Below, piece by piece: positions 1 through 8,557 of a stretch of DNA of 61,316 bases (position 1 is the first letter of the stretch; the number at the start of each line of letters is the position of its first letter). Both the position numbers and the translations under genes were made by a program. The DNA comes from an uncultured Acidobacteriota bacterium (GTDB lineage Bacteria > Acidobacteriota > Terriglobia > Bryobacterales > Bryobacteraceae). The notes beneath the pieces are model-generated. The model did no database searches. It saw only the letters and a list, made by a program, of their open reading frames with translations, and was not told the DNA's origin. The stretch lies in assembly GCA_902825945.1 (NCBI GenBank), contig CADECY010000003.1, forward strand, positions 116,663 through 177,978, read 5' to 3'.

Positions 1-1
1 C

Positions 2-955
2 GTGGACGCACGCGAGATCAAGGAAGCGGGCGCGGTGGCCGATCGGTCTGTCCGCGCGGGCGATGACGTCACGCTACCGCTGATTTCCTACTACGGCACT
101 GGACGGCTGTGGAACGAGCCGAGGCGCGTGCGGAGTGAAAAGCCTCTGACGGACAAAGAAAGCCGTTCCCGTCTGGCCGGGTACGAAGTGTGTCTCGACC
201 CACGAGTCTCTTCGGAAGCTCTGGTCCGCTGGGTCGCGAGTCAGTCCTGGATCGCCTATCGCGAAGGCTCGATACCGGCCGCCTTTGCAGCGGCCCGGAG
301 CGCCATCCTCACCTGTCTCGATGGAGCGCGCGATCTTTACTTCGATCCCAAGCCTGGCGAAGTGATTGTCGAGTTTGCACATCAGGGGCCGCAGCCCTTC
401 AACAACCTCAGCGACGGGCAGCGGACCATGCTTGCCATGGTGGGCGATATCGCCCGCCGGATCGCCACGCTCAACCCAGGCCTCGACAGCCGTGCGCTCA
501 CCGAGACTCCCGGCATCGTTCTCGTCGATGAATTGGACCTCCACCTCCATCCGGTTTGGCAGCGTCGCGTGATCGAGAACCTGCGGACGTCATTCCCGAG
601 GATTCAGTTCTTTGCCACCACGCACTCGCCGTTCCTCATTCAGTCGCTCCGCTCCGGCGAGGAACTGGTCATGCTCGAAGGCTTGCCGTCCGCGCAGTTG
701 GGCAACAAGACCATCGCCGACATCGCGCAGGGAATCATGGGTGTCGATCCCGAGGTGAGTGCGCGCTACGGCGAAATGAAGCGGTCGGCGACTCACTATC
801 TCGAGGAATTGGAACGGGCGTCGAAGTCTCCCCGCGAGAAGCTGGCGGACTTCGAAGAACGGCTGGCCGCCACAGTGGCCCCGTACGCGGACAACCCGGC
901 CTTCCAGGCGTTCCTCGAAATGAAGCGCGCCACCAAGATCGGGCCGAGAGAGTGA
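2..955 (+). CDS. AAA ATPase, C-terminal part (Septu PtuA-like), 5' truncated
   Basis: This is the C-terminal 317 residues of an AAA/ABC-type ATPase of the RecF/SMC-like group (COG3950-like). The gene enters from the left edge, so the first GTG is not a real start and the Walker A loop lies outside the window. Visible parts are the signature-like NNLSDGQRTMLAMV near residue 136, Walker B GIVLVDELDLHLHP near 171, and the switch histidine in FFATTHSPFLIQS near 202. A charged tail follows the ATPase core. The stop overlaps the start of an HNH nuclease gene (GTGA), so the two are translationally coupled. An ATPase joined to an HNH nuclease is the layout of Septu (PtuA/PtuB), in which the ATPase regulates a phage-triggered nuclease. 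That role is inferred. Family assignment is firm; Septu membership is moderate. Confidence 0.85.
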   Translation: MDAREIKEAGAVADRSVRAGDDVTLPLISYYGTGRLWNEPRRVRSEKPLTDKESRSRLAGYEVCLDPRVSSEALVRWVASQSWIAYREGSIPAAFAAARSAILTCLDGARDLYFDPKPGEVIVEFAHQGPQPFNNLSDGQRTMLAMVGDIARRIATLNPGLDSRALTETPGIVLVDELDLHLHPVWQRRVIENLRTSFPRIQFFATTHSPFLIQSLRSGEELVMLEGLPSAQLGNKTIADIAQGIMGVDPEVSARYGEMKRSATHYLEELERASKSPREKLADFEERLAATVAPYADNPAFQAFLEMKRATKIGPRE

Positions 956-1683
956 GGCCGATTCGCCGGGGCCCGTCACCGAGGTCCGGAGACTTTGCGA
1001 ACTACGCGGATGCAAAACCGGACCTGGTATCGAGGCTCGGTTCGTATTGCAGCTATTGCGAGCGCCCGATTCTCACGAATCTGGCGGTCGAGCACATTCA
1101 AGCGAAGGCCGATCCAAAGTACGCACACCTGATTGGCCGTTGGGAGAACTTCCTGCTCGGCTGTGTCAATTGCAACAGCAGCAAGCTCGATAAAGACGTT
1201 CGACCCGCAAAGGTGCTGCTGCCCGATCGCGACAATACCTTCGCTTCCTTCGTCTATTCGCCCGATGGCGGAGTCAACCCTGCGCCGAAGCTCCTCCCAA
1301 GACAGCAAGAGCTGGCGCTGGCCACGCTCGAACTGGTTGGCCTGGCGAAGAGCAAGCCGTCAACCGATTCGAACGGGAAAATGGTGGCCTTGGATCGTGC
1401 GGCGCAACGAATGGAAGCTTGGCGAGAAGCGGAATATGCGAAATCCGATTTGGACACCGGCCCTTCGAATGACGTCCTGCGAAATCGGATCGTGGCGCTT
1501 GCAAAAGCCACCGGCTGCTTCAGCATCTGGATGACAGTCTTCGCGCACGACCGCGACATGAAGCAGCGGCTGATCGACGCATTTCCCGGCACGCGAGACA
1601 GCGGATGCTTCGACTCACGAACCGGCGATTCCGTGTCTCCGGCACCGAATCCGGACAACCTGCCAAGCGGCGGCAAGGCCTGA
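952..1683 (+). CDS. HNH endonuclease, PtuB-like
   Basis: A 243-residue HNH nuclease. The zinc-binding and catalytic residues are all visible: C33-x2-C36, the VEH motif with H48, N66 in RWENFLLGC, and C71-x2-C74 followed by NSSK. A conserved C-terminal segment, CFSIWMTVFAHDRDMKQRL and then IDAFPGT, matches the HNH partners that accompany AAA ATPases. I chose GTG at 952 because it overlaps the TGA of the ATPase (GTGA) and gives a start just before the conserved region; the open frame continues upstream only as a shadow of the ATPase. It probably cleaves DNA as the effector of a Septu-like defence pair. Enzyme class is clear. The defence role is inferred from the pairing. Confidence 0.82.
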   Translation: MRPIRRGPSPRSGDFANYADAKPDLVSRLGSYCSYCERPILTNLAVEHIQAKADPKYAHLIGRWENFLLGCVNCNSSKLDKDVRPAKVLLPDRDNTFASFVYSPDGGVNPAPKLLPRQQELALATLELVGLAKSKPSTDSNGKMVALDRAAQRMEAWREAEYAKSDLDTGPSNDVLRNRIVALAKATGCFSIWMTVFAHDRDMKQRLIDAFPGTRDSGCFDSRTGDSVSPAPNPDNLPSGGKA

Positions 1684-1695
1684 GCGGGTCAGGCC
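1677..1695. terminator. Hairpin between convergent genes
   Basis: A perfect 7-bp inverted repeat, GGCCTGA and TCAGGCC with a 5-base loop, includes the stop codon of the HNH gene and precedes the 3' end of the convergent ggt gene. No T-run follows on either strand, so it is only a plausible bidirectional terminator. Confidence 0.4.
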
Positions 1696-1702
1696 CTTCG
1701 CA

Positions 1703-3499
1703 CTACCAGGCAATCGCGTAAGCATTCACCCGCGGATCGGCACCCGCGTTCAGAACCCCCGCCTCATGATCGATCAGGATCGCACCATTCGACCCCATCG
1801 ACCATGGCCCGTGTACCGTCATCTTGTGCCCCTTGCGAACCAGCGCGGCGCGGGTCTCTTGCGACACGCGTGATTCGACGCCGATGTCGTTGGGATACAT
1901 CGTGTGCGGGAACGGCGAAGCCGGGAAGCTGCGCGTGGTCCAGCGCGGTGCTTCGATCGCTTGCTGGATGTTCATTCCGAACTCGACCACGTTCAGAAAC
2001 GTCTGGATCGTGCGCATACACTGATCGTCGCCGCCGGGGCTGCCAGTAACCATGAACGGCTTGCCGTCCTTGGTGATGAGCGTGCCCTGCAAAGTGCTGC
2101 GGGGGCGCTTCCCGGGTTCGAGCGCGTTGGCGTGACCCGGAACGAGCGAATAGTAGTCGCCACGGCAATTGAACGGGAAGCCGAGATCAGCAATCAGGAT
2201 CTTCGAACCGAAGCCCGAGTGCAGGCTCGGCGTGAACGAAATCGCGTTGCGGTCCTTATCGACAGTCGAGATGTAGCTAGTGTCGCCCTCGTGATCGGCA
2301 TTGCCGGTGAAGTTGATGTCACGCGGACGCTCTTCGGCGGCCTCGGGCTTGCCCGGGCGGAACTCGGGATTCGCCTTGTCGGGGTCGATCAGCTTGCGGC
2401 GATCGGCGGCGTAACTTTTCGAGAGCAGCCCGGTGTAGGGGATCTTGATGAAGTCCATGTCGCCCACGTAGTGGTCGCGATCGGCCATGGCGAGCTTCAT
2501 CGCCTCGACATTCGCGTGGATATAGGAGGGTGTGTTGTGGCCCATCGACTTCAGGTCGAAGCCTTCGAGCATGTTCAGTGCAAACAACTCCGCCGGACCT
2601 TGATTGGCCGAAGGATTCTTGTGGACCGTGTAGCCGCGATAGTCGATCGAAATCGTCTCTTCGACTTTCGCCGTGTAGCTCGCGAAATCTTCGTAGCGGA
2701 AGAGTCCGCTGTTGGCCTCGGAGAACGCGGCCATCTCTTTCGCGATGTCGCCTTTGTAGAAGCGGTCGCGCGCGGCTCTCAGGCCAGCTTCACGGCCTTT
2801 TGGCGAGGCGGCCTTCTCGGCCTCGACCAAGCGGCGCAGCGTGCGGCCGAGCTCGGGGTTGCGCCACAGGTGGCCCGCCTTCGGGCCGCCGTCGCGGCCG
2901 TAGGTCCGCTTGCTCGATTCGTACTTGAGCAGATCCTTCGATTTCGCCGATGAGGCCAGCGCTTCGGGGGCGGGAAAGCCCTTCTCGGCGAGTTCGATCG
3001 CGGGCTGGAGCACTTCGGCGAACGTCTTGGTGCCCCAGCGCGACATCATGATGTACCAGGCATCGATCACGCCCGGCACTGTTGCCGACAAGAGCGTATC
3101 GTTAACCGGAATCTTGCCGTCTTTGTTCTTCTTGTACCATTCGATGGTTGCGAGCTTCGGCGCTGTCCCTTCGGCGTTGATCGACCACGCCTTCTTCGCT
3201 TTGGCGTCCCAAACCAGCAGAACCGCGTCACCGCCGATCCCGTTTGACGCCGGCGAAACGAGCCCGAGAACGGCTTGCCCGCCCACGATCGCGTCGAAGG
3301 CGTTGCCTCCGGCGCGGAAAATCTGCTCGGAGGTCTGCGAGGCGAGCGGCTCCATCGAGGAGACCGCGTATTGAGTGCCCCGGATCACGGGCCGCGTCGT
3401 GCGGCCCGGACGGAGCGAGCCCAAGTCCACCGTTTCGACCATCCGTTGCGCCTGCGCGATTCCGCAGCAGGCGATCATCAGTAGCGTCCAGACTCGCAT
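1703..3499 (-). CDS. ggt: Gamma-glutamyltransferase family protein
   Basis: A 598-residue secreted Ntn-hydrolase of the gamma-glutamyltranspeptidase family, which cleaves gamma-glutamyl bonds such as that of glutathione in the periplasm. A signal peptide ending near AQAQ is followed by the large-subunit region (GGNAFDAIVGGQAVLGL, GIGGDAVLL). The autoprocessing site is EGDTSYISTVD, with the nucleophile Thr about residue 407; the small subunit carries TGSPGGDDQCMRTIQ. I chose the ATG at 3499 because AAGGAGGG lies 7 bases upstream; an in-frame ATG at 3505 abuts that Shine-Dalgarno. It follows the DUF1080 gene by 12 bases and its ribosome site overlaps that gene's stop, so the two form an operon. 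Substrate cannot be read from sequence; some family members are cephalosporin acylases. Confidence 0.9.
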   Translation of the reverse strand: MRVWTLLMIACCGIAQAQRMVETVDLGSLRPGRTTRPVIRGTQYAVSSMEPLASQTSEQIFRAGGNAFDAIVGGQAVLGLVSPASNGIGGDAVLLVWDAKAKKAWSINAEGTAPKLATIEWYKKNKDGKIPVNDTLLSATVPGVIDAWYIMMSRWGTKTFAEVLQPAIELAEKGFPAPEALASSAKSKDLLKYESSKRTYGRDGGPKAGHLWRNPELGRTLRRLVEAEKAASPKGREAGLRAARDRFYKGDIAKEMAAFSEANSGLFRYEDFASYTAKVEETISIDYRGYTVHKNPSANQGPAELFALNMLEGFDLKSMGHNTPSYIHANVEAMKLAMADRDHYVGDMDFIKIPYTGLLSKSYAADRRKLIDPDKANPEFRPGKPEAAEERPRDINFTGNADHEGDTSYISTVDKDRNAISFTPSLHSGFGSKILIADLGFPFNCRGDYYSLVPGHANALEPGKRPRSTLQGTLITKDGKPFMVTGSPGGDDQCMRTIQTFLNVVEFGMNIQQAIEAPRWTTRSFPASPFPHTMYPNDIGVESRVSQETRAALVRKGHKMTVHGPWSMGSNGAILIDHEAGVLNAGADPRVNAYAIAW

Positions 3500-3511
3500 C
3501 GTCATCCCTCC

Positions 3512-4372
3512 TTACTTCTGCTCGGGCAAATCGTAGCCTTGCAACCGGCGCACCCAGATGTTCCGGTAGCGAACCGTGTCTCCGTGATTCTGCAGCAGCA
3601 GCGGCTCCTCGAGCGCGTGCGGGGCGTAGGTGCCGACGACACGATGCGCCATGCGTCCGATGAAAGGATGCCGGTGATGCAAGACCACGCCGTTGTGTAG
3701 AACCGTCACGTACGCGGGTGAGGCAACCTTCTCACCCTCGAACCGCGGAGCTTCGAAAATGATGTCGTAGGCTTGCCATTCGCCGCGCGGGCGCGACGCG
3801 TTGACGAGCGGCGGTTTCTGTCCGTAGATCGAACCAGCCTGGCCGTCGGCGTACGTGACATTGCCGCTGGAATCGAGCACCTGGATCTCGTAGCGGCTCT
3901 GGATGATCACGCCGCTGTTTCCGCGCAACTGGCTGGCTCCGGTGATTTCGGTAGGCGCCGACCATTCGATGTGGAGTTGGACATCGCCGAACCTTTCCTT
4001 GCTCACGAGATCACCGGTCCCGGGCACCACTTCGAAGTAGCCATTCGCGACCTTCCACTTCGCCGTGCCGGGCTGACCGCTGCCCTTCCCCGAATCGACC
4101 CACTTCGACAGATCCTTACCGTCGAACAGCACGATCGCATCCGACGGCGGATCGCCGGGTTTGGCGGGCGGTGTAATGATGCGGGGGTGGGGCCGGGCGA
4201 TGTCATGTACGCGCCACTTGCCATCGGGCAGCATCGGTGTGTCGGTGTAGCCGGTGGGATTCTTGAACGGGTCGGACTTCTTCTTCTTGGCCTGCGCCTG
4301 CGTCTCAGTGGGGAGCAGGAACAGCGCTCCGGCCGTGACGAGAGCAGCGGCGGCAGTGGTGAATGCGCGCAT
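3512..4372 (-). CDS. DUF1080 (3-keto-disaccharide hydrolase-like) secreted protein
   Basis: A 286-residue secreted protein with a signal peptide (AAAALVTAGALFLLPTETQAQ) and one DUF1080 domain, a concanavalin-like beta-sandwich typical of Acidobacteria, Planctomycetes and Bacteroidetes. Diagnostic segments are IVLFDGKDLSKWV near residue 82, the SGVIIQSRYEIQVLDSS core, and the C-terminal LLLQNHGDTVRYRNIWVR. Characterised DUF1080 members act on 3-keto-glycosides or bind glycans. A Lys-rich stretch after the signal peptide (QAKKKKSDPF) is typical of these proteins. It is the first gene of an operon with ggt and is divergent from a cytochrome gene. No strong Shine-Dalgarno precedes the ATG. The exact substrate is unknown. 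Confidence 0.88.
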   Translation of the reverse strand: MRAFTTAAAALVTAGALFLLPTETQAQAKKKKSDPFKNPTGYTDTPMLPDGKWRVHDIARPHPRIITPPAKPGDPPSDAIVLFDGKDLSKWVDSGKGSGQPGTAKWKVANGYFEVVPGTGDLVSKERFGDVQLHIEWSAPTEITGASQLRGNSGVIIQSRYEIQVLDSSGNVTYADGQAGSIYGQKPPLVNASRPRGEWQAYDIIFEAPRFEGEKVASPAYVTVLHNGVVLHHRHPFIGRMAHRVVGTYAPHALEEPLLLQNHGDTVRYRNIWVRRLQGYDLPEQK

Positions 4373-4380
4373 AGAGTTGA

Positions 4381-4386
4381 TAGATT
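4381..4386 (+). promoter_or_regulatory. -10-like TAGATT, leaderless-type promoter
   Basis: TAGATT ends 6 bases before the GTG start of the heptahaem cytochrome gene, with no Shine-Dalgarno between. Transcription from this box would begin at or next to the start codon. A matching -35 box is not clear. Confidence 0.4.
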
Positions 4387-4392
4387 ATCACT

Positions 4393-5304
4393 GTGGTGCG
4401 GTTTGCGCTGGCGCTGATATTGGCTTCTCGAATCGGCGTGGGTCAAGAGGCGGGCGCGAAGGCGTGCCAGGCGTGTCACGCGGGACATTTCGACAAACAG
4501 TCCGCGACCGCGCATGCGCGCTCGCTGCGTCTGGCAAGCGATCATCCGCTGGCGGAGCGATTCGGTCCAATGCTCGGCTTCCGGCCGGAGTGGGCCTTCG
4601 GTGGCGGCTTGCAGGCGGTGACTTTCGTCTCGTGGCGGGATTCGAAGGCCTATCTCGAACATCACTTGTCGTTTTATCCGTCGCTCGGACGGATGGAGGT
4701 GACCCCCGGCCACGAGGGCAAGCCAGAGCCTGGTGTGCTCTATCCGGTGGTGGCGGGCGATGCCGCGATTCTGCGCTGCTTCCGCTGCCATTCGACGGGT
4801 GCGATTCGCGTGACGGAAGGGCTGCGGATCGGGGTGGCGGAGCCTGGAGTGCGATGCGAGTCCTGCCATGGTCCGGGAGCGGAGCATGTGTCGAAGCCCG
4901 GGCTGGGGAACATCGTGAATCCGCGGAAGTATTCGGCGGCGCAGATGAACGATTTGTGCGGAAGCTGTCATCGCAAGCCCGCGTCGGCAGGCGACAGCAC
5001 GGACTGGGGCAATGCCTGGAACGTGCGTCATCAACCTCTGTACCTAGCCGAGAGTGCTTGCTTTGTGAAGAGCGCTGGCCGGCTTTCGTGCAAGACGTGC
5101 CATGATCCGCATTCGGGGGCGGTCGCGCCCTCTTGCGCGCAGTGCCACGCGAAACCGAGGCATCGGCCGGCCACACGCGTGGCGGGATCTGGCTGTGTTT
5201 CGTGCCACATGCCGGGCGTGGTTCCTCGTCCCGGGCTGAAATTCGCCAATCACTGGATCGGAGTCTATGCCCCGGGGCGGCCCCTGCGTCCCGTACAGAA
5301 ATAG
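4393..5304 (+). CDS. Heptahaem c-type cytochrome
   Basis: A 303-residue exported multihaem cytochrome with seven CXXCH haem sites: CQACH, CFRCH, CESCH, CGSCH, CKTCH, CAQCH and CVSCH. The N-terminus (MVRFALALILASRIGVGQ) is a signal peptide. The arrangement, with a CESCHGPG motif and a C-terminal CVSCHMPG pair, matches the cytochrome c554/doubled-CXXCH families that move electrons in the periplasm. No terminal oxidase or reductase lies next to it, so its partner is unknown. The start is GTG at 4393, with a second in-frame GTG at 4396; there is no ribosome-binding site. It is divergent from the DUF1080 gene and 35 bases ahead of a spermidine-synthase-like gene. Confidence 0.9.
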   Translation: MVRFALALILASRIGVGQEAGAKACQACHAGHFDKQSATAHARSLRLASDHPLAERFGPMLGFRPEWAFGGGLQAVTFVSWRDSKAYLEHHLSFYPSLGRMEVTPGHEGKPEPGVLYPVVAGDAAILRCFRCHSTGAIRVTEGLRIGVAEPGVRCESCHGPGAEHVSKPGLGNIVNPRKYSAAQMNDLCGSCHRKPASAGDSTDWGNAWNVRHQPLYLAESACFVKSAGRLSCKTCHDPHSGAVAPSCAQCHAKPRHRPATRVAGSGCVSCHMPGVVPRPGLKFANHWIGVYAPGRPLRPVQK

Positions 5305-5308
5305 CTCC

Positions 5309-5337
5309 TTTCCGCCGATTTGACGGATTGGCGGAAA
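5309..5337 (+). repeat. Inverted repeat covering the next gene's ribosome site
   Basis: TTTCCGCC at 5309-5316 pairs perfectly with GGCGGAAA at 5330-5337. The second arm ends 2 bases before the ATG at 5340 and contains its only purine-rich ribosome-site candidate. The hairpin could end cytochrome transcription or mask that ribosome site. Confidence 0.45.
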
Positions 5338-5339
5338 GC

Positions 5340-7322
5340 ATGAAAAAATGGCCCCCGGCGTTGTACGCCGTCACGATCTTCCTGAGCGCGTTCCTGTTGT
5401 TTGTCGTTCAGCCGATGATCGCGCGGCGGATTCTGCCCGCGTTCGGCGGGTCGACAGCGGTGTGGACCACCTGCATGCTGTTCTTCCAGTTCCTTCTGCT
5501 GTTCGGGTACTTCTACGCTGATCGCGTGGCGCGCATGCAACCGGGTGGGCGAATGCACGCAGGAGTGCTGACGGCGAGTCTGCTGCCGGTACCTTACTTG
5601 TGGCGCATTGATCCGAACGCCTGGGCCCAGCCGGGCTCCGATCCGGCGCTGTGGGTGATCGCACTGCTGGGCGCGACCGTGGGGGCGCCCTACTTCCTGC
5701 TTTCGACCACGGGGCCGCTGGTGCAGTCCTGGTTTGCGCGGGAGCATCGCGAGGAGGCTCCGTACTGGCTATATGCGGTGTCGAACGTGGGATCGTTCCT
5801 CGGATTGGTGATCTATCCGGTGGTGATCGAGCCGTTTTTCGGCGTCTCGGAACAGTTGCGCGGATGGGCTGGCGGTTACGCGCTGTTGGTGCTGCTGTGC
5901 GGATGGCTCGGGTGGCGCTCGGGCCGCTTCTCGGTGGTGGCGGGCGCGGTCAACGCCGGCGAGGTGATCACGTGGAGAGAGCGGATCTGGTGGCTCGCCT
6001 ACCCTGCCATCGCGTCGGCGCTGCTGCTTTCGGTGACCAACCACATGACGCAGAACGTGGCGCCGATCCCGTTCCTGTGGGTCTTGCCGCTGACCTTGTA
6101 TTTGCTGACTTTCGTCTTCTGTTTCGACAAGCGGAGCTGGTACCGGCCCGCGATCTTCCATCCGCTGGCGATCGTTTCCCTGGCGGCGATGGGCTGGGGC
6201 ATGGTGAAAATCGATGCGTCGAACACGGTGACCATCGCGGTGCCGTTGTTTGCTGCCGGACTGTTCTCTGTCTGCATGTTCCTGCATGGCGAAACCGCGG
6301 CGCGGAAGCCCTCCTCCGCCCGGCTGACCGAGTTCTACCTGATGCTTTCGCTGGGTGGCGCGGCGGGTGCGATGTTGGTGGCGCTGGTGGCGCCCCGCAC
6401 GCTCGACGGGATCTACGAACTGCCCATCGCTCTGACCGCGTGCGCGCTGGTGGCGCTGTTTCAGAACTATCGCAAACACTGGGTGACCGACATGGCGTGG
6501 GCGGCATCCGCTGTGATCGTGCTCGCTTCTTCGACAGCGGATATCCAGGCCTATGCGTCGGAGAGCAAGATCCGGGTGCGGAATTTCTACGGTGCGCTTC
6601 GCGTCAGCGAAAAGGATTCGATGCGGTCGATCATGCACGGGGTGGTCAACCACGGGAATCAGTCGATGAAGCCCGAGGCGCGGCGGGAGCCGACGACGTA
6701 TTATGGGCGGACCTCCGGCGCCGGAGTGGCGATGGAGCGATTCCGGCGGCCAGGATTCCGCGTTGGGCTGATCGGGCTGGGGGCGGGTACGCTCGCGGCC
6801 TATGCGAAAAAAGGCGAATACTTCCGGTTCTACGAGATCAATCCGCAAGTGCTCGATCTTGCCGAGCGCGAGTTCACCTACCTCAAGGATGCCGAAGGCG
6901 CCGTGGAGGTGGTGATCGGAGACGGGCGGCTGATGCTCGAGCGCGAGGCTCCGCAGAATTTCGATCTACTGGTGCTCGATGCCTTCAGCGGAGATTCGAT
7001 TCCGGTCCATCTGCTGACGCGCGAAGCGATGGCCTCCTACCGCAGGCACTTGAAGCCGGACGGGGCAATCGCAGTGCATATTTCGAACATGGTTCTAGAC
7101 CTGCGCGCGGTCATCGCCGGCCACGCGCGGGCCATGGAGCGTCCCGCGTTCTTCCTGGCGGATCCTGGCGACGCGGCCCAGCACGTGTCGCTTTCCCATT
7201 GGGCGGTGATCGCGCTGGATCCAGCGGTTACGCTGCCGAGGTTCGAGCGGCTGGAAGACCGGGGCGGGCTGCGATTGTGGACCGACGACTATAGCAATTT
7301 GATCCAGATTCTGCGCCGGTGA
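5340..7322 (+). CDS. Membrane-fused spermidine-synthase-like protein
   Basis: A 660-residue two-part protein. The N-terminal ~400 residues hold about ten hydrophobic helices (from YAVTIFLSAFLLFVVQPMIA, with MIARRILPAFGGSTAVW after the first). The C-terminal part is a spermidine-synthase-type SAM-binding fold: GLIGLGAGTLAAYA, an acidic residue in FYEINPQVLDLA, IGDGRLML, and the motif LVLDAFSGDSIPVHLLT. This fused family is common in bacteria, but its substrate is unproven; aminopropyl transfer is only inferred from homology. ATG at 5340 starts just before the first conserved helix; the longer open frame upstream overlaps the cytochrome gene and is discarded. It probably shares a transcript with that gene. 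Confidence 0.88.
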   Translation: MKKWPPALYAVTIFLSAFLLFVVQPMIARRILPAFGGSTAVWTTCMLFFQFLLLFGYFYADRVARMQPGGRMHAGVLTASLLPVPYLWRIDPNAWAQPGSDPALWVIALLGATVGAPYFLLSTTGPLVQSWFAREHREEAPYWLYAVSNVGSFLGLVIYPVVIEPFFGVSEQLRGWAGGYALLVLLCGWLGWRSGRFSVVAGAVNAGEVITWRERIWWLAYPAIASALLLSVTNHMTQNVAPIPFLWVLPLTLYLLTFVFCFDKRSWYRPAIFHPLAIVSLAAMGWGMVKIDASNTVTIAVPLFAAGLFSVCMFLHGETAARKPSSARLTEFYLMLSLGGAAGAMLVALVAPRTLDGIYELPIALTACALVALFQNYRKHWVTDMAWAASAVIVLASSTADIQAYASESKIRVRNFYGALRVSEKDSMRSIMHGVVNHGNQSMKPEARREPTTYYGRTSGAGVAMERFRRPGFRVGLIGLGAGTLAAYAKKGEYFRFYEINPQVLDLAEREFTYLKDAEGAVEVVIGDGRLMLEREAPQNFDLLVLDAFSGDSIPVHLLTREAMASYRRHLKPDGAIAVHISNMVLDLRAVIAGHARAMERPAFFLADPGDAAQHVSLSHWAVIALDPAVTLPRFERLEDRGGLRLWTDDYSNLIQILRR

Positions 7323-7336
7323 TCGGCCGGTCCTGC

Positions 7337-7342
7337 TATATT
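7337..7342 (+). promoter_or_regulatory. -10-like TATATT, leaderless-type promoter
   Basis: TATATT ends 7 bases before the ATG of the amidohydrolase gene, and no Shine-Dalgarno lies between. No convincing -35 box was found. Confidence 0.4.
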
Positions 7343-7349
7343 CTCCGGC

Positions 7350-8483
7350 ATGACCCGCCGGACCTGGATTGCCGCCACCGCTGGCACAGCCTTCGCTCAG
7401 AAGCCCCAACCGCTCGACCTGCCGCGCTTTGAGCCGCGCAGCATGCTCCACGTCGCGGAAACTCGTGTCGAACGGGCGCGGTTCCCGGTGATCGATTTCC
7501 ACACGCACCTGAGTTGGGGCGATCCGAAAGGCGAAAAGGCCGATGTGATCGTGCCGGCTGCGGAACTGCTGCGCGTGATGGATCGCAAGAACATCCGGAT
7601 GATGGTCAATCTCACCGGCGGCTATGGCAAGGGACTCGAAGCCTGCATCGCCGAACTCTCGCGTCCGCATTCGCAACGCTTCCTCGTATTCACGATGCCG
7701 TGGTTCGCGAAAGTTTCCGAGCCCGGATACGCGAAGTTCCAGGCCGATGAGATCGCGCGGGCGCACAATGCCGGGGCGCGCGGGCTCAAGGTGCTGAAGT
7801 CGCTCGGGCTCGTGGTGCGCGAGAAGGGCAAGACCGGAAAACTCGTCAAGGTGGACGATCCGCGCTTCGATCCTATGTGGGAAGCCTGCGGTTCGCTGAA
7901 GATGCCGGTGGCGATTCACACATCCGATCCCGAAGCCTTCTTCACACCCATTGACCGTTTCAACGAGCGGTTCGAGGAGCTGAATGCGCATCCGGACTGG
8001 TCGTTCCACGGAAAGGATTATCCGTCCGATCGGGAACTGCAGGAGGCCCGATTCCGGGTTCTGGCGCGCCATCCGAAGACGCGGTTCGTCGTGTTGCATC
8101 TGGGCAACTCGGAGAACCTCGGCTACGTTTCCGCGGCGATGGACAAGTATCCGAACATGTGGGTCGAGTTCGGCGCGCGCATCGGTGAGTTGGGGCGGCA
8201 GCCGCGCACCGCGCGCAAGTTCTTCGACCGTTATCAGGACCGCATCCTGTTCGGCACCGATGCCGTGCCGAAGGGCGACGAGTATCCGCAGCAGGTGTTC
8301 GGAGAGAAGCTCTACGAGATCTACTATCGCTTCCTCGAGACCGAGGACGAGTACTTCGACTATGCGCCCGCGCGCGTGCCGCCGCAGGGCCGGTGGCGGA
8401 TTTACGGGATTGGGCTGCCGGAGACAATTCTGAAAAAGGTCTATCACGACAACGCCGCGAGTCTGCTGGGGCTTCCGCTCTGA
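7350..8483 (+). CDS. Amidohydrolase family protein (amidohydrolase 2)
   Basis: A 377-residue TIM-barrel metal hydrolase. A short Arg-containing leader (TRRTWIAATAGTAFAQ) suggests export, possibly by Tat. The barrel begins with VIDFHTHLSWGD, where the HxH pair binds metal, and closes with RILFGTDAVP, whose Asp is the catalytic base in this family. Between them lie LVVLHLGNS-like and GLKVLKSLGL segments typical of amidohydrolase_2 enzymes, which include decarboxylases and lactonases. The substrate cannot be assigned. The start ATG at 7350 fits the leader and the -10-like box upstream. It lies 27 bases after the spermidine-synthase-like gene. Confidence 0.87.
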   Translation: MTRRTWIAATAGTAFAQKPQPLDLPRFEPRSMLHVAETRVERARFPVIDFHTHLSWGDPKGEKADVIVPAAELLRVMDRKNIRMMVNLTGGYGKGLEACIAELSRPHSQRFLVFTMPWFAKVSEPGYAKFQADEIARAHNAGARGLKVLKSLGLVVREKGKTGKLVKVDDPRFDPMWEACGSLKMPVAIHTSDPEAFFTPIDRFNERFEELNAHPDWSFHGKDYPSDRELQEARFRVLARHPKTRFVVLHLGNSENLGYVSAAMDKYPNMWVEFGARIGELGRQPRTARKFFDRYQDRILFGTDAVPKGDEYPQQVFGEKLYEIYYRFLETEDEYFDYAPARVPPQGRWRIYGIGLPETILKKVYHDNAASLLGLPL

Positions 8484-8557
8484 TCGGGAACAGCGCGGCG
8501 CCGCCGGGCACCCCCGCTTGTCACCGGCGCGCCGCTGTGGTACCAATGTTCACCGGT

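Noticed and set aside
556..951. N-terminal extension of the HNH nuclease frame.
   Set aside because: It overlaps the ATPase in another frame, is Arg-rich and lacks similarity; the GTG at 952 is the better start.
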